From Saccharospirillum salsuginis (lineage in GTDB: Bacteria; Pseudomonadota; Gammaproteobacteria; Pseudomonadales; Natronospirillaceae): a DNA stretch of 64,000 nucleotides. Below are positions 26,562 to 37,200 of this stretch, one piece after another (position 1 is the stretch's first letter; each line of letters opens with the position of its first letter). The DNA lies in assembly GCF_014651855.1 (NCBI RefSeq), contig NZ_BMXR01000011.1, forward strand, positions 92,404 to 156,403, written 5' to 3'. The position numbers were made by a program, and so were the translations under genes. Under the pieces are notes generated by a model. That model made no database searches and had not been told where the DNA came from. It saw only the letters and a list, made by a program, of their open reading frames with translations.

Positions 26562-26834
26562 ATGCGTAAACCTGAACTGGCTGCTGCGATTGCCGAGAAA
26601 GCGGACATCTCCAAAGAGAAGGCCAACGACGTTCTGAATGCCGTTCTGGATCAGATCACCGATACCGTGGCCAAGAAAGAATCCGTCACTCTGGTCGGTT
26701 TCGGCACCTTTGAAGCTCGCGCCCGTGCCGCCCGCACCGGCAAGAACCCCCAGACCGGCGAGAGCATCCAGATCCCGGCCAGCAACACCGTTGCCTTCAA
26801 ACCGGGCAAAGCACTGAAAGACGCGGTCAACTGA
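26562..26834 (+). CDS. hupB: HU-family DNA-binding protein
   Basis: A 90-residue histone-like protein. The N-terminal helices begin MRKPELAAAIAEKADISKEKAN, the beta-arm tip has TGKNPQTGESIQIPASNTVAF, and the C-terminus is FKPGKALKDAVN. HU bends and compacts DNA. It has an AAGGATAGACC leader as ribosome-binding site and a strong terminator 48 bases after the stop, so it is a single-gene unit. HU-beta is the likely subtype, but IHF-like specificity cannot be fully excluded. Confidence 0.93.
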   Translation: MRKPELAAAIAEKADISKEKANDVLNAVLDQITDTVAKKESVTLVGFGTFEARARAARTGKNPQTGESIQIPASNTVAFKPGKALKDAVN

Positions 26835-26882
26835 TCCGGTTCCCGGTATTCGCCCGGGAGGATTTACCGATTTAACGTCAAG

Positions 26883-26909
26883 AAACGGGGCCCAGTGCCC
26901 CGTTTTTTG
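26883..26909 (+). terminator. Intrinsic terminator after the HU gene
   Basis: AAACGGGGC, short loop, GCCCCGTTTTTT. A strong stem with a six-T tail. Confidence 0.9.
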
Positions 26910-27002
26910 TTGTCTGGCGCATGAATGCCCGATAGTCCTTGGCAGGCACGTGTCCGGTCGCCAAGATGCGCACTTCTTGATCCTGACTCCGGGAACATCC
27001 TA

Positions 27003-27371
27003 ATGAAGCTTCGACTCCTGCTCTGGTTGATGGCCTTGCGCTTTCGCCGCGCCATTCGCCGCAATGCCTCCTTTCGGGACTATCTGCAAGACAACAATCG
27101 CACCATTCAGTTCACCACCGAACGGCAACGCGTCGCGCGCTACCTCGCGTTTCGCGATCAGACACTGCGCAGCCGGGCGCGGGAGCTGGACAGCGCCGAC
27201 GTCACGCTGCGTTTCGCCAGCGCCGGCATCGGTTTTCGCACCCTCTGGGCCATGGCGACCGGTAAGGACAAAAACGCCGTAATGCGTGCCATCCAGGACA
27301 AGGAACTGACCGTCGAGGGCGACCCGATGGTGTTGATGTGGTTTCAGAAGAGTGTGAAATATTTGCGCTGA
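27003..27371 (+). CDS. Small protein with SCP2-like features
   Basis: A 122-residue protein with a very basic N-terminal amphipathic stretch (MKLRLLLWLMALRFRRAIRR) that might contact membranes. A core follows reading DVTLRFASAGIGFRTL, then KNAVMRAIQDKELTVEGDP and VLMWFQKSVKYLR. The tail pattern, a small-residue turn before a final hydrophobic helix, recalls SCP2 sterol-carrier folds. The assignment is tentative and no function is known. The start ATG at 27003 has a weak ribosome-binding site. Confidence 0.7.
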   Translation: MKLRLLLWLMALRFRRAIRRNASFRDYLQDNNRTIQFTTERQRVARYLAFRDQTLRSRARELDSADVTLRFASAGIGFRTLWAMATGKDKNAVMRAIQDKELTVEGDPMVLMWFQKSVKYLR

Positions 27372-27380
27372 GCCAGGCGT

Positions 27381-27452
27381 GTCGCGCACGGCGCCGGATG
27401 CGGACCATGCGCTCCTACCTATCCACCCGTAGGAGCGCACTCCGTGCGCGAC
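27381..27452. repeat. GTCGCGCACGG/GTAGGAGCGCAC inverted repeat pair
   Basis: GTCGCGCACGG...GCGCTCCTAC faces GTAGGAGCGC...CCGTGCGCGAC; the two halves are near-perfect inverted complements. A related unit lies at about 55580-55646. Confidence 0.7.
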
Positions 27453-27455
27453 CCC

Positions 27456-27941
27456 TCAAACATACCCCAACGGCAAATCCGTTTTGTCCACCACCCGCCG
27501 CAACACGAAGCTCGAATGCACACCGGACACCCCGGGAATGCGGGTGATTCGATTCAGCAACAGCTCCTGAAACACGTCCATGTCCGGCACCACCGCCTTC
27601 AGCATATAGTCCGCGTCGTGCCCGGTGATCAGGTAACACTCCTGGATTTCCGGACATTCTTCGATCCGCTTTTGAAACTCTTCGAACCGCTCGGGAATGT
27701 GACGGTCCATGCTGATCAGAATGATGGCTGTCAGCGACAGACCCAGTTTTTTACGTTCCAGCAGGGTGACCCGTTTCAGGATGACGCCCGCCTCCTCGAG
27801 CGCGCGTACCCGGCGCAGACAGGGCGACGGCGACAACCCGACCCGCTCCGCCAGTTCCTGGTTGGTGAGTCCGCCGTCCTGTTGCAAACATTCCAGGATC
27901 CGGCGGTCGATCTTATCGATTCTGACCAGTTTTTCCGACAT
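27456..27941 (-). CDS. Lrp/AsnC-family transcriptional regulator
   Basis: A 161-residue protein. The N-terminal helix-turn-helix region IDRRILECLQQDGGLTNQELAERVGLSPSPCLRRV is followed by an AsnC ligand-binding domain with the effector-site motif CYLITGHDADYMLKAVV. The sequence is close to Lrp in length and pattern (about 160 residues). It is divergent from leuA, a typical Lrp target, across a 355-base gap; regulation of leuA is plausible but not shown. Confidence 0.9.
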   Translation of the reverse strand: MSEKLVRIDKIDRRILECLQQDGGLTNQELAERVGLSPSPCLRRVRALEEAGVILKRVTLLERKKLGLSLTAIILISMDRHIPERFEEFQKRIEECPEIQECYLITGHDADYMLKAVVPDMDVFQELLLNRITRIPGVSGVHSSFVLRRVVDKTDLPLGYV

Positions 27942-28296
27942 GATGAAATAAATAGCCTATATAGTTAAATTTACAGATAGATAATAGCGCAATCGATGCA
28001 ATAAAAGCCAAATTCGCAAACACCTTGCGGGCATTTCGAAATAAACTGTTAATCGTTGCTCAGGCAGTCGGGCGCTATCCCGTCCCACTGTCCGTCATGG
28101 CCCGGCCCACAAGGCCGGGCATCGCACGCGGTTACCCCTCCGCGGCCGAGCCGGTCAGCTCCCGGATACCCTCCGAGAACTGATCCTGGCGGGATTGAGC
28201 CTCGCTCGCCCGCCACTCTCTTTTATTCCTGATCGCATTCAAATCGATCGATTCATGTGCATCGACATCGGCTAAACAGGCCCAAAGGACCCGAAC

Positions 28297-29994
28297 ATGA
28301 GCTTTGACCACCGCAAATACCGCCCCTTCGCCCCGATCCGCAAAACCGACCGCCGTTGGCCCGATCGCCTGATCGAGCAGGCGCCCTTGTGGTGCGCGGT
28401 CGATCTACGGGACGGCAATCAGGCGCTGGTCAAGCCGATGAACGTCACCCAGAAACAGCAGCTGTTCGACCTGCTGGTCGACTGCGGCTTCAAGCAGATC
28501 GAGATCGGATTCCCGGCCGCGAGCCAGCCGGATTTCGACTTCTGCCGCAAGCTGATCGAGGAAGACCGGATCCCCGACGACGTCACCATCCAGGTGCTGA
28601 CCCAGGCGCGTCCGGAACTGATCGAGCGTACCTACGAAGCGTTGGATGGCGCACCGCGCGCGATCGTTCACGTGTACAACTCCACCTCCACGGTGCAGCG
28701 GGAGCAGGTGTTCGAGAAAGACCGTGAGGGCATCAAGGCCATTGCCGTGCGCGGCGCCGAGGAAGTCAAACGTCATGCCGCACGCTTCCCGGATACGGAC
28801 TGGACCTTCCAGTATTCCCCGGAAAGCTTCACCGGCACCGAACTCGACTACGCCGTCGAAGTGATCGACGCCGTCAACGCCGTCTGGGAACCGCAGAACG
28901 GCCAAAAGGTCATCATCAACCTGCCGGCCACGGTCGAGATGGCGACGCCCAATATCTTTGCCGACCAGATCGAGTGGGTCTGCGACCGTGTACAGCACCG
29001 CGAGCACTTCCTGATCAGCCTGCACACGCACAACGACCGGGGCTGCGGCGTGGCCGCGGCCGAATTGGGCGTCATGGCCGGCGCCGATCGCATCGAAGGC
29101 ACCCTGCTCGGCAACGGCGAGCGCACCGGCAACATGGACCTGGTGACCATGGCGATGAACCTCTATTCCCAGGGCATCGACCCGGAACTGGATTTGTCCG
29201 ACATGGCGCGCATCATTCGCACCGTCGAGTACTGCACCGAGATTGAAGTGCACCCGCGTCATCCCTACGCCGGTGAGCTGGTGTTCACGGCCTTCTCCGG
29301 CAGCCACCAGGACGCCATCCGCAAGTGCCTGAACAAGCGCGCCGAGGACGACGTCTGGAACGTCGCTTACCTGCCGATCGATCCGTCCGACCTGGGTCGT
29401 CGTTATGAGGAGGTCGTGCGCATCAACAGCCAGTCCGGCAAGGGCGGCGTCGCCCACGTTCTGGAGCGCGACTACGACATCACCCTGCCGCGTTGGTTGC
29501 AGATCGACTTCGCCAAGGTGGTGCAGCGCGCCGCCGAAGCCAGCGGCGACGAGATCAACTCCCAGGGCATCCACCGCCTGTTCAACTCCGAATATTTGGC
29601 CATCCCCAACGGCTGGCGGCTGCATACCTACGACCTGCACCGCACCGATGACGGTGTCGAGGCCCAGGTCAATTTCGGCGAGTCGGACCAACAGTCCCTG
29701 TTGCAGGGCTACGGTCAGGGCGCGGTCGAAGCTGTGGCCCAGGCGCTGGAACAGCGCTTTAGCCTGACCCTGAAAGTCGACGCCTACGACGAATTCGCCT
29801 TGAGCGAGGGCACCAACGCCAACGCCCTGGCGTGCATCAAAGTCATGGTCAACGACGCCCCGGTCACCGCCGCCGCCCTGGCCGAGGACACCTCCACGGC
29901 TACGCTGCAGGCGCTGTTGACCGCTGTCGGCCGCTTCCAGACCGCCAGCGAGACGGCCAAACAAGCCGCGGGCGTTGAAGCACCGGCCCTGTAA
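28297..29994 (+). CDS. leuA: 2-isopropylmalate synthase
   Basis: A 565-residue enzyme of the LeuA2 type. The catalytic TIM barrel has the metal-site motif LWCAVDLRDGNQALVKPM near residue 30 and SLHTHNDRGCGVAAAELG with metal-binding histidines near 245. The C-terminal regulatory domain (about 430-560) mediates leucine feedback. It condenses acetyl-CoA and 2-oxoisovalerate, the first committed step to leucine. It stands alone; leuBCD are not in the window. The 355-base upstream gap holds a GCCCGGCC-type hairpin near 28100 but no convincing leader peptide. Confidence 0.96.
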   Translation: MSFDHRKYRPFAPIRKTDRRWPDRLIEQAPLWCAVDLRDGNQALVKPMNVTQKQQLFDLLVDCGFKQIEIGFPAASQPDFDFCRKLIEEDRIPDDVTIQVLTQARPELIERTYEALDGAPRAIVHVYNSTSTVQREQVFEKDREGIKAIAVRGAEEVKRHAARFPDTDWTFQYSPESFTGTELDYAVEVIDAVNAVWEPQNGQKVIINLPATVEMATPNIFADQIEWVCDRVQHREHFLISLHTHNDRGCGVAAAELGVMAGADRIEGTLLGNGERTGNMDLVTMAMNLYSQGIDPELDLSDMARIIRTVEYCTEIEVHPRHPYAGELVFTAFSGSHQDAIRKCLNKRAEDDVWNVAYLPIDPSDLGRRYEEVVRINSQSGKGGVAHVLERDYDITLPRWLQIDFAKVVQRAAEASGDEINSQGIHRLFNSEYLAIPNGWRLHTYDLHRTDDGVEAQVNFGESDQQSLLQGYGQGAVEAVAQALEQRFSLTLKVDAYDEFALSEGTNANALACIKVMVNDAPVTAAALAEDTSTATLQALLTAVGRFQTASETAKQAAGVEAPAL

Positions 29995-31000
29995 CAAGGT
30001 TTTATACCCCGTCTTTTGTTGAATGAGCGGCGTTCAGTCGCTCATACCTTTCTTCTTTCTCCAGCCTCTCTCCTTCGACCAGGTCGCGTTCACGGCTTGG
30101 TCAATTCACACGCCGTAATGACCGATCGAAGGATCGATACCCTTATGGATAAGTGGCTTCAAAGTCATTGTCACAAGCTTGAAATGATTTGTAATACTTT
30201 GTTACATTACGTGAGTGCACGCCTATTACGGCTTTTTTTATAAATTAACAGCGTTCACTCACTTCTATTAGTGCTGTTCGAGAAAAAGTAGAACCTTGAT
30301 GAAAGGGCTTACTACTAGAGTCCAATCTGTCGCAATCAGACAAAAAATGTTCTAAAAACGACATTTTCCGGGCTTTTTTTGTCGAAAAACGACCCCCGTA
30401 GACGAGCTTTCCAGAAATGCAAGCCTGAATTCGCTATATTGGTTTTCATTGAACCGTCAATCAACAACATGGATTGGCGGGGCGTTGCGAGTGACTGTCG
30501 GCATGCGGATCGATGCCGACATTGAACACAGCGTCGACAACCGATGGCGATCCCAACGGTGCGGTTTGATCCCGAAGGTGGATGGCGGTAAATCCGACCA
30601 TTGATACTGAAACGGATGTTGATCGCTTTTGGACGTTTTAGGATTTGCGGTGTCGGACGAGTTGGGATGTCGACTATTCGGACCCAGCCGTTTTTATGAA
30701 GATGCGGATAACCGGAATACGGTTTTGGGCATCGGCAATAATATCTGAAGTACCGGCGCACCCTGATTGATTCAATCGGAGGTGAAAGGAAACCGAATCA
30801 GTATTCGGTTGATAACGGCGTCGGATAGATGGATACCTCAAAAGGAATTGTGGGTGGTATTAAGGAGCAAAGTTTTCCCTTTTGTTGCGTAATGCAGCAC
30901 CCCTCATTCAATTCCCTCACATAGACGCAAACGCGATCGATGCGTTCGACGATGGTGGATTTACCTGTCCATCCGCTGCTTGGCGGCCCGCTGAGCCTGT

Positions 31001-31024
31001 TTCCCGATCTGACTTGATCGGGAA
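31001..31024. promoter_or_regulatory. Perfect hairpin upstream of the PKS cluster
   Basis: TTCCCGATC, loop TGACTT, GATCGGGAA. No T tract follows on the plus strand, so it is as likely an operator or mRNA leader structure as a terminator. Confidence 0.5.
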
Positions 31025-31069
31025 TAGATACGGTAGAACCGCGCTCCGATTCAATAAATAAAAAATAAT

Positions 31070-31127
31070 TCCGGAAGCGGTAATGGGTAGTACAGGTTTT
31101 TTTAAACTGATTAAACCGTTATCCGGA
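31070..31127. promoter_or_regulatory. Imperfect inverted repeat upstream of the PKS cluster
   Basis: TCCGGAAGCGGTAAT at the left and ATTAAACCGTTATCCGGA at the right, separated by about 25 bases that include a run of seven T. It could be an operator or leader structure for the downstream megasynthase. Confidence 0.4.
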
Positions 31128-31242
31128 AATCGATCACGAGCTCCAGAACTCGACTGACACCTTTGATGTCAGGGTTTCAGCTTGGCCATTTTCCGTGGCC
31201 GGAGCGGCACCTTTGTGGCTGCGAGTCAGGAGTATGAATGCA

Positions 31243-34200
31243 ATGTCGAGAGTCTCAGCGACCCGGTCGGAATCTCGGGCGCGTCAAAAACAAACGGTGA
31301 ATGTTATGGATAATTCAGCTCCCCACGGCGTGACACACGCTTTCCGCCATCCCAGTGACTACCTCACACTGGCCGTATCTCCTTTTGAACGGCCCGATCA
31401 TCGCCTGGTCAGCGCCTTTGCGCGGGCCGGTGCCCTGGCCTTTGTGGATGTCGGTCACGATCCGGATCGCGCGCGCGACGCGATTCACAAGGTGCGTCGA
31501 ACCACGTCCGAGCCGTTCGGTGTGCGCCTGCCGGACGGGGTGTCCGCCGCCAAGGCGATGCCGACCGATCCGGACGGGCGGATCGTCGCGGTCATGCACG
31601 CCTCACCGGACGCCTTTGATCCGATTCCGGATGTCTACAACCTGGTTCAGGTGGTGTCGGTGGAAGAGGTGGCCCGGGCCCAGTCCGCCGGCGCCGATGC
31701 GCTGATCGTCAAGGGCGCGGAAAGCGGCGGACGGGTCGGCGAGCACAATACCTTTATCCTGTTGCAACACCTGATGGACCGCATTCGGGTTCCGTTCTGG
31801 GTTCAGGGCGGCATGGGGCCGCACGGGGCGGCGGCGGCCGTATTGGCCGGCGCACGCGGTGTGGTGTACGACAGTCAGTTGGCGTTGCTGGATGCGGCCG
31901 ACACGGCCGACGATCTGCGCGCCATACTGGCCGGTGTCAACGGGTCGGAAACGGCACTGGCCGGCGGCTATCGTTTCCTGCGTCACAAGTTGCTGCCGGA
32001 TCTGGACGACGATGCTGATCGCCTCCAAGTGCTGACCGAAATGAAAGGGCCCAACCCGCCGGTGCCGGCCGGGGAAGATATGGCGTTGGCGCCTCTGTTT
32101 CAGGCGCTGTACAAGGATCCGGAATCGCTGGTGTACGCCACCGAGCAATCGGTCCAGGGACACCTGCGAACAGCGCGCCGCGAACCGGTGTTCCACGAAG
32201 ACTCACCGTTTGCCCGTGAATACGGCTTGAACTTTCCCATCTTGCAAGGCCCCATGACCAGGGTCTCCGACGTGCCCGGGTTCGCCGGCGCCGTGGCGGA
32301 CGGCGGTGCACTGCCGTCGATCGCGCTCGCGGTGCTGAAACCGGACCAGGCACGGCCAATGCTCGAGCAGACCCGGGATCGACTGGCGGATCGTCCCTGG
32401 TCGGTCGGCTTGCTCGGCTTTTTGCCGGCCGAACGGTACCGGGAACAAGTAGCACTGGTACGCGACATGGGGCCGTCACACGTCATCATCGCCGGCGGCC
32501 GGCCGGACCAGGCCCGGGCGTTCGAAGACGCCGGCATCGGTGCCTTCCTGCACTGTCCCTCGATGCGCCTGTTCGACCGTTTTCTCAAGGACGGTGCCCG
32601 CCGGTTCATCTTCGAAGGGCGTGAATGCGGCGGGCACGTCGGGCCGTTGTCGTCGATGACACTCTGGGAAGGGCAGATATCCCTCGCACTGGAATCCGAG
32701 CAACTGGCCGACCTGTCGCTGGTGTTCTCCGGCGGCTTGCACGACCAGCGCTCCGCGGCCCTGTTGTCGGCCATGTGCGCACCGCTGGCGGCACTGGGCG
32801 CGAAGATCGGCCTGTTGATGGGCACTGCCTATCTGTTCACCGAGGAGGCCGTTCGCGAAGGGGCGATTCTGGAGGAATACCAGCGCCAGGCGCTCGACGG
32901 CGACGACACCGCCCTGATTCAGACCGGCCCCGGTCATGTCACCCGCTGTCTGCGCACACCCTATGTGGACTTCCTCAATACTGAACGGGCCCGCCTGTTG
33001 GCCCTGGGAATGGACCGCGACGAGATCTTCATGACGCTGGAAGGGCTCAATGTGGGCCACCTGCGCATCGCTTCCAAGGGGCGCAAGCGGATCGACGACC
33101 GGTTGGAGACCGTGGACGCCGAGACCCAGCGCCAGGAAGGCATGTACATGATCGGCGATGTGGCGACCCTGCGTGATCGGGTCACCACCATCGAGGCCCT
33201 GCATCGGGACATCATGGCGGCCGATACCTGGCTGCGGGCGCGACCGGAAGCCCTGGCCCTCGGCCGCGACCGGTCGACGTCCAGCTGTGACATCGCCATT
33301 GTCGGCATGGCCGGGATTTTCCCGGGCGCCCTGACCGCCGAGGAGTACTGGGCCAACATCATCGAGGGCGTGGACGCCGTCACCGAGGTGCCGGACAGCC
33401 GCTGGGACAAGGCCACCTATTACGACCCCTCGGCCATGGGCGCCAAGGGGGACAAGACCAATTCCAAGTGGGGCGGCTTTATCCCGGACTTCCAGTTCGA
33501 CCCCGGCCGGTTCGGTATTCCGCCGCAAACGCTCGGCTCCATCGACCCGGCCCAGATCGCGAGCCTGGAAGTGGCCTACCGCGCCCTGCAGGACGCCGAC
33601 TACCTGGACCGGAATTTCAACCGCGAACGCACCGCCTGCATTTTCGGAGTCGAGCCCGGCGGCGACCTGTTCGGCGCCTACGGCATGCGCATTGTCCTGC
33701 CGCAGCTGCTGGAGGGCGACACCCTGGCACAAGCCCAGGCCGCCTTTCCGAGCCTGACCGAAGACAGCTTCCCCGGTGTGCTCGGCAATGTGGTGACCGG
33801 CCGCATCAGCAACCGTCTCGACTTCGGCGGCCAGAACTTCACCATCGACGCGGCCTGCGCTTCTTCCCTGGCGGCCATCGATGCGGCCATCAAGGAACTG
33901 CGCTACGGCGAGAGCGACATGGCCATCGCCGGCGGGGTCGATTTCCACAACGGCATTCACGATTATCTGATGTTCTCCAGCACTCACGCTTTGTCATCGC
34001 GTGGGCGCTGCTTCACCTTCTCGGAAACCGCGGACGGCATCACGCTGGGCGAGGGGGCGGCGGCCGTGGTGTTGAAGCGCTACGAAGACGCCCTCTGCGA
34101 CGGCGACCGGGTGTACGCCGTGATTCGCGGCATCGGCGGCGCCAGCGACGGTAAATCTTTAGGGCTGACCGCCCCCCGCAAGCAGGGTCAGCAACGCGCC

Positions 34201-37200
34201 CTGAACCGCGCCTATCGCCGTGCCAGTGTCTCCCCGGCCCAGATCGGTTTGCTGGAAGCCCACGGCACCGGCACCGTGGTCGGCGATCGCACCGAAATGG
34301 CCTCGCTGGAAACCGTGTTTTCCAGTGCCGGCAGTGATCGCGCAGCCTGTGCGCTGGGCTCGGTGAAGACTCAGATCGGCCACACCAAGTGCACCTCGGG
34401 CGTGGCCAGCCTGATCAAGGCGGCGTACGCGGTCGACCAGGGGCTATTGCCGCCGACGCTGAACATCGAAAAGCCCAACGCCTATTACGATAAGGACCGC
34501 AGCTCTTTCTACTTTTTGAAACACACCCAACCCTGGTTCGATGCCGACCGCAAAGCCGGCGTGAGCGCCTTCGGTTTCGGCGGGACTAACTACCACACCG
34601 TCATCGACCGGGGCGATGCGGACGGCGAGACGCCCACGGCACCCACCGTCTGGCCTTATGAACTCTTTGTGTTCCGCGGCGACACCGAGGCCGACGCACT
34701 GGCGGGTGTGACCGCGTTGCAAGCCTTTCTGGCCGTCGGACGGCAATGCCGGTTGGCGGACGTCGCTTACAGCCACCATCGGACGGGCGAGGGCGCCGGT
34801 CCGGTCCGGATCGCACTGGTCGCGCACACCCTGGCCGACCTGGCCGCCAAACTCGACACCGCGGCCAACGGCCGGGAAGACCCACGCGGTGTCTGGCGGG
34901 CCAAGTCCGATGCCCCGGCCGGCGAGGTGGCCTTCCTGTTCCCGGGGCAGGGCAGTCAGTTCCTGAACATGGGCGCGGACCTGTTCACCTATTTCCCGCA
35001 CCTTCGCGCGCTGCTGGCCGACGAGCCCGGGCTGCGCGCCGCCCTGTTCCCGAAAGCGGCGTTCGACGAAGCGGAGAAAGCCGCCCAGAACGATGCCCTG
35101 ACCGACACCCGTACGGCCCAGCCCGCCCTGGGACTGGTCAGCCTGGCGGTGGCCCGCGTGCTGGCCGATCTGGGGGTGAAGGCCTCCCAGTTGGCCGGGC
35201 ACAGCTATGGCGAACTGAGTGCGCTGAGCCACGCCGGCAGCATCGACCCGGCCGACCTGACGCGCATCAGTCGCCAGCGGGCGGATTGCATTCGGCACAG
35301 CCTGGGGGACGGTGATAACGGCGCCATGCTGGCGGTCGAAGCGGACGAGGACTGGGTGCGTGCGCACCTGCCCGACACCCTGGATCTCGCCAACCTCAAT
35401 GCGCCCACTCAGACGGTGGTGTCCGGCCCCACAGCGGACATCGACGCCTTCAAGACGCTCTGTGAGCATCACAGCGTCGGCGCGCGCCGATTGCCGGTGG
35501 CCTGCGCCTTCCACAGTCGCGCCCTCGGTGGTGCGGCCGATGCCTTTACCCAGGCCCTGCAACTGAGTACCGACCTCGGCGCGCCGGGGTTGGCGGTCTG
35601 GTCCAATGAAACCGCCGAACCCTATCCCGCGGACATCGACGGCCGGGCGCTGGCCGAGCGCCTGGGCCAGCAGATTCGTTCGTCGGTGCGCTTTGTCGAC
35701 ACCGTGCGCGGTCTCTACGAACAGGCTGGCGTGCGCACATTTGTCGAGGTGGGCGCCGGATCGGTGCTGGGCGGTTTGACGCAATCGATCCTGGCCGACC
35801 GGCCGGACGTGCAATGCCTGCCGACCCTGCTCAAGGACGCCCCGCCACTGAAAGCCCTGATGTCCACGCTGGCGCGCCTGGCAGTCAGCGGTGTCGAGCT
35901 CGATACGGCCGCCCTGTATGCCCATCGACGCCTGCGGCGGCTGGACATCGCCGATCCCCAACCGCTGGCGCAGACCACCTGGTTGGTCAACGGCCAGCGG
36001 GCCTGGCCGCTGAACGGTCGTCTGCCCGCCCACGCCTTTGATCCGGATCGTCAGACCGCCATCGACCTGCGCAACCGGACGGTGCCCGCGCCCGTACCGG
36101 GTGGCGATCGGGACACGGCCATCAAGGCCTATTTCGACAGCCTGGACCGCTTCATCGACTCGCAACGCGACGTGATGCTCGGCTACCTGGGCACCGCGCC
36201 CACCGCCCCGGCGCTGGCCGAACCCTCGATGGCGGCGCCCGCACCGGCGATCGAATCCGGTGCCGCCGAGCCGGCCGACACCGTAACCCCCGCCACCGCC
36301 CCGGTCCAGGCTGTGGACCGGGACACCATCGAAGCCCGGCTTCGAGCCTTGATCTGTGACCGCACCGGTTACCCGGACGAGATGCTGGACCCGGAACTCG
36401 ATCTGGAGGCCGATCTCGGGATCGATTCGATCAAGCGGGTGGAGCTGTTGTCCGAGATCGGCGAGAGCCTGGGGCTGAACACCGCCCATTCGACCGGTGA
36501 ACTGGGCGAGGAGGCGACCCGCTTCCTGGAGGAAGTGTCGCGCATCAAGACCTTGCGCGGCGTCAGCGACTGGCTGGCCGAGTTCAGTCGCAAGGCGGCC
36601 GCCACCGTCGACCTGGCCGCCGAGCCGAGCCCGGCCGCCAGCTCCGAGCCCGCCCAAAAGGCGTTGACGCGGGCGGACATCGAAACCCGTCTGGTTACCC
36701 TGATCTGCGAGCGCACCGGTTACCCGGCCGAGATGCTGGACCCGGAACTCGACCTCGAAGCCGACCTCGGCATCGACTCGATCAAGCGAGTGGAACTGCT
36801 GTCCGACATCGGCGACCAGATCGGTCTGAATACCGGCCGCTCGACCCAGGAACTCGGCGAGGAAGCCTCGGCCTTTCTCGAAGAGGTGTCACGCATCAAA
36901 ACGCTGCGCGGCATCAGCGAATGGCTGGCGAAAGCCGCGAACGCGGAGGCGACGCCGGAGCAGGAGCAGGCGCCGGAGGCCCAAGAGACGGGTGATAGCG
37001 CCGTTGCGGACGATACCGACCACCGCGCGGCACCGTTCAAGGTGCTGAACGTTCTCTATCACGCCCGGGATCTTGCCCCGGACGCCGAGGCGGACCTGGA
37101 CGGCAAGACCTTCCATGTCGTCGGCGCCAACCGGGTCGAGTTGAAGGCGTTGGATCGGGTGTTTCGGCCAAAAGGCGTGTCGATCAGCACCCTCGACCCG

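Larger units (their letters stand above)
29995..31242. other. AT-rich non-coding region before the PKS cluster
   Basis: About 1.25 kb with visibly lower GC than its flanks and no credible gene. It contains a weak hairpin after leuA (TGAGCG...CGCTCA, 30024-30044), T-rich runs near 30230 and 30370, a perfect nine-base-pair hairpin (31001-31024) and a longer imperfect inverted repeat (31070-31127). This is the expected location of the cluster's promoter and regulators' sites, but no single promoter stands out. Confidence 0.7.

Noticed and set aside
28080..28296. Leucine leader peptide and attenuator before leuA
   Set aside because: A GCCCGGCC hairpin is present near 28100, but no short frame with consecutive leucine codons and no T-tailed terminator follow.
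28405..29997. 530-residue minus-strand open frame opposite leuA
   Set aside because: It mirrors the codon structure of leuA, whose protein is clearly recognisable; long antisense frames are common in high-GC genes.
30336..30761. 141-residue minus-strand open frame in the AT-rich region
   Set aside because: Composition is erratic (Arg/Cys/Tyr/Ser runs), no ribosome-binding site or motif, and it ignores the hairpins of the region; judged to be chance.
34444..36657. 737-residue minus-strand open frame opposite megasynthase 1
   Set aside because: Gly/Arg/Gln/His-rich shadow of the AT and ACP coding sequence with no domain of its own.
36300..36940. Internal DNA repeat as a mobile element
   Set aside because: The near-identical segments are the two tandem acyl carrier domains of the megasynthase, a normal coding duplication.
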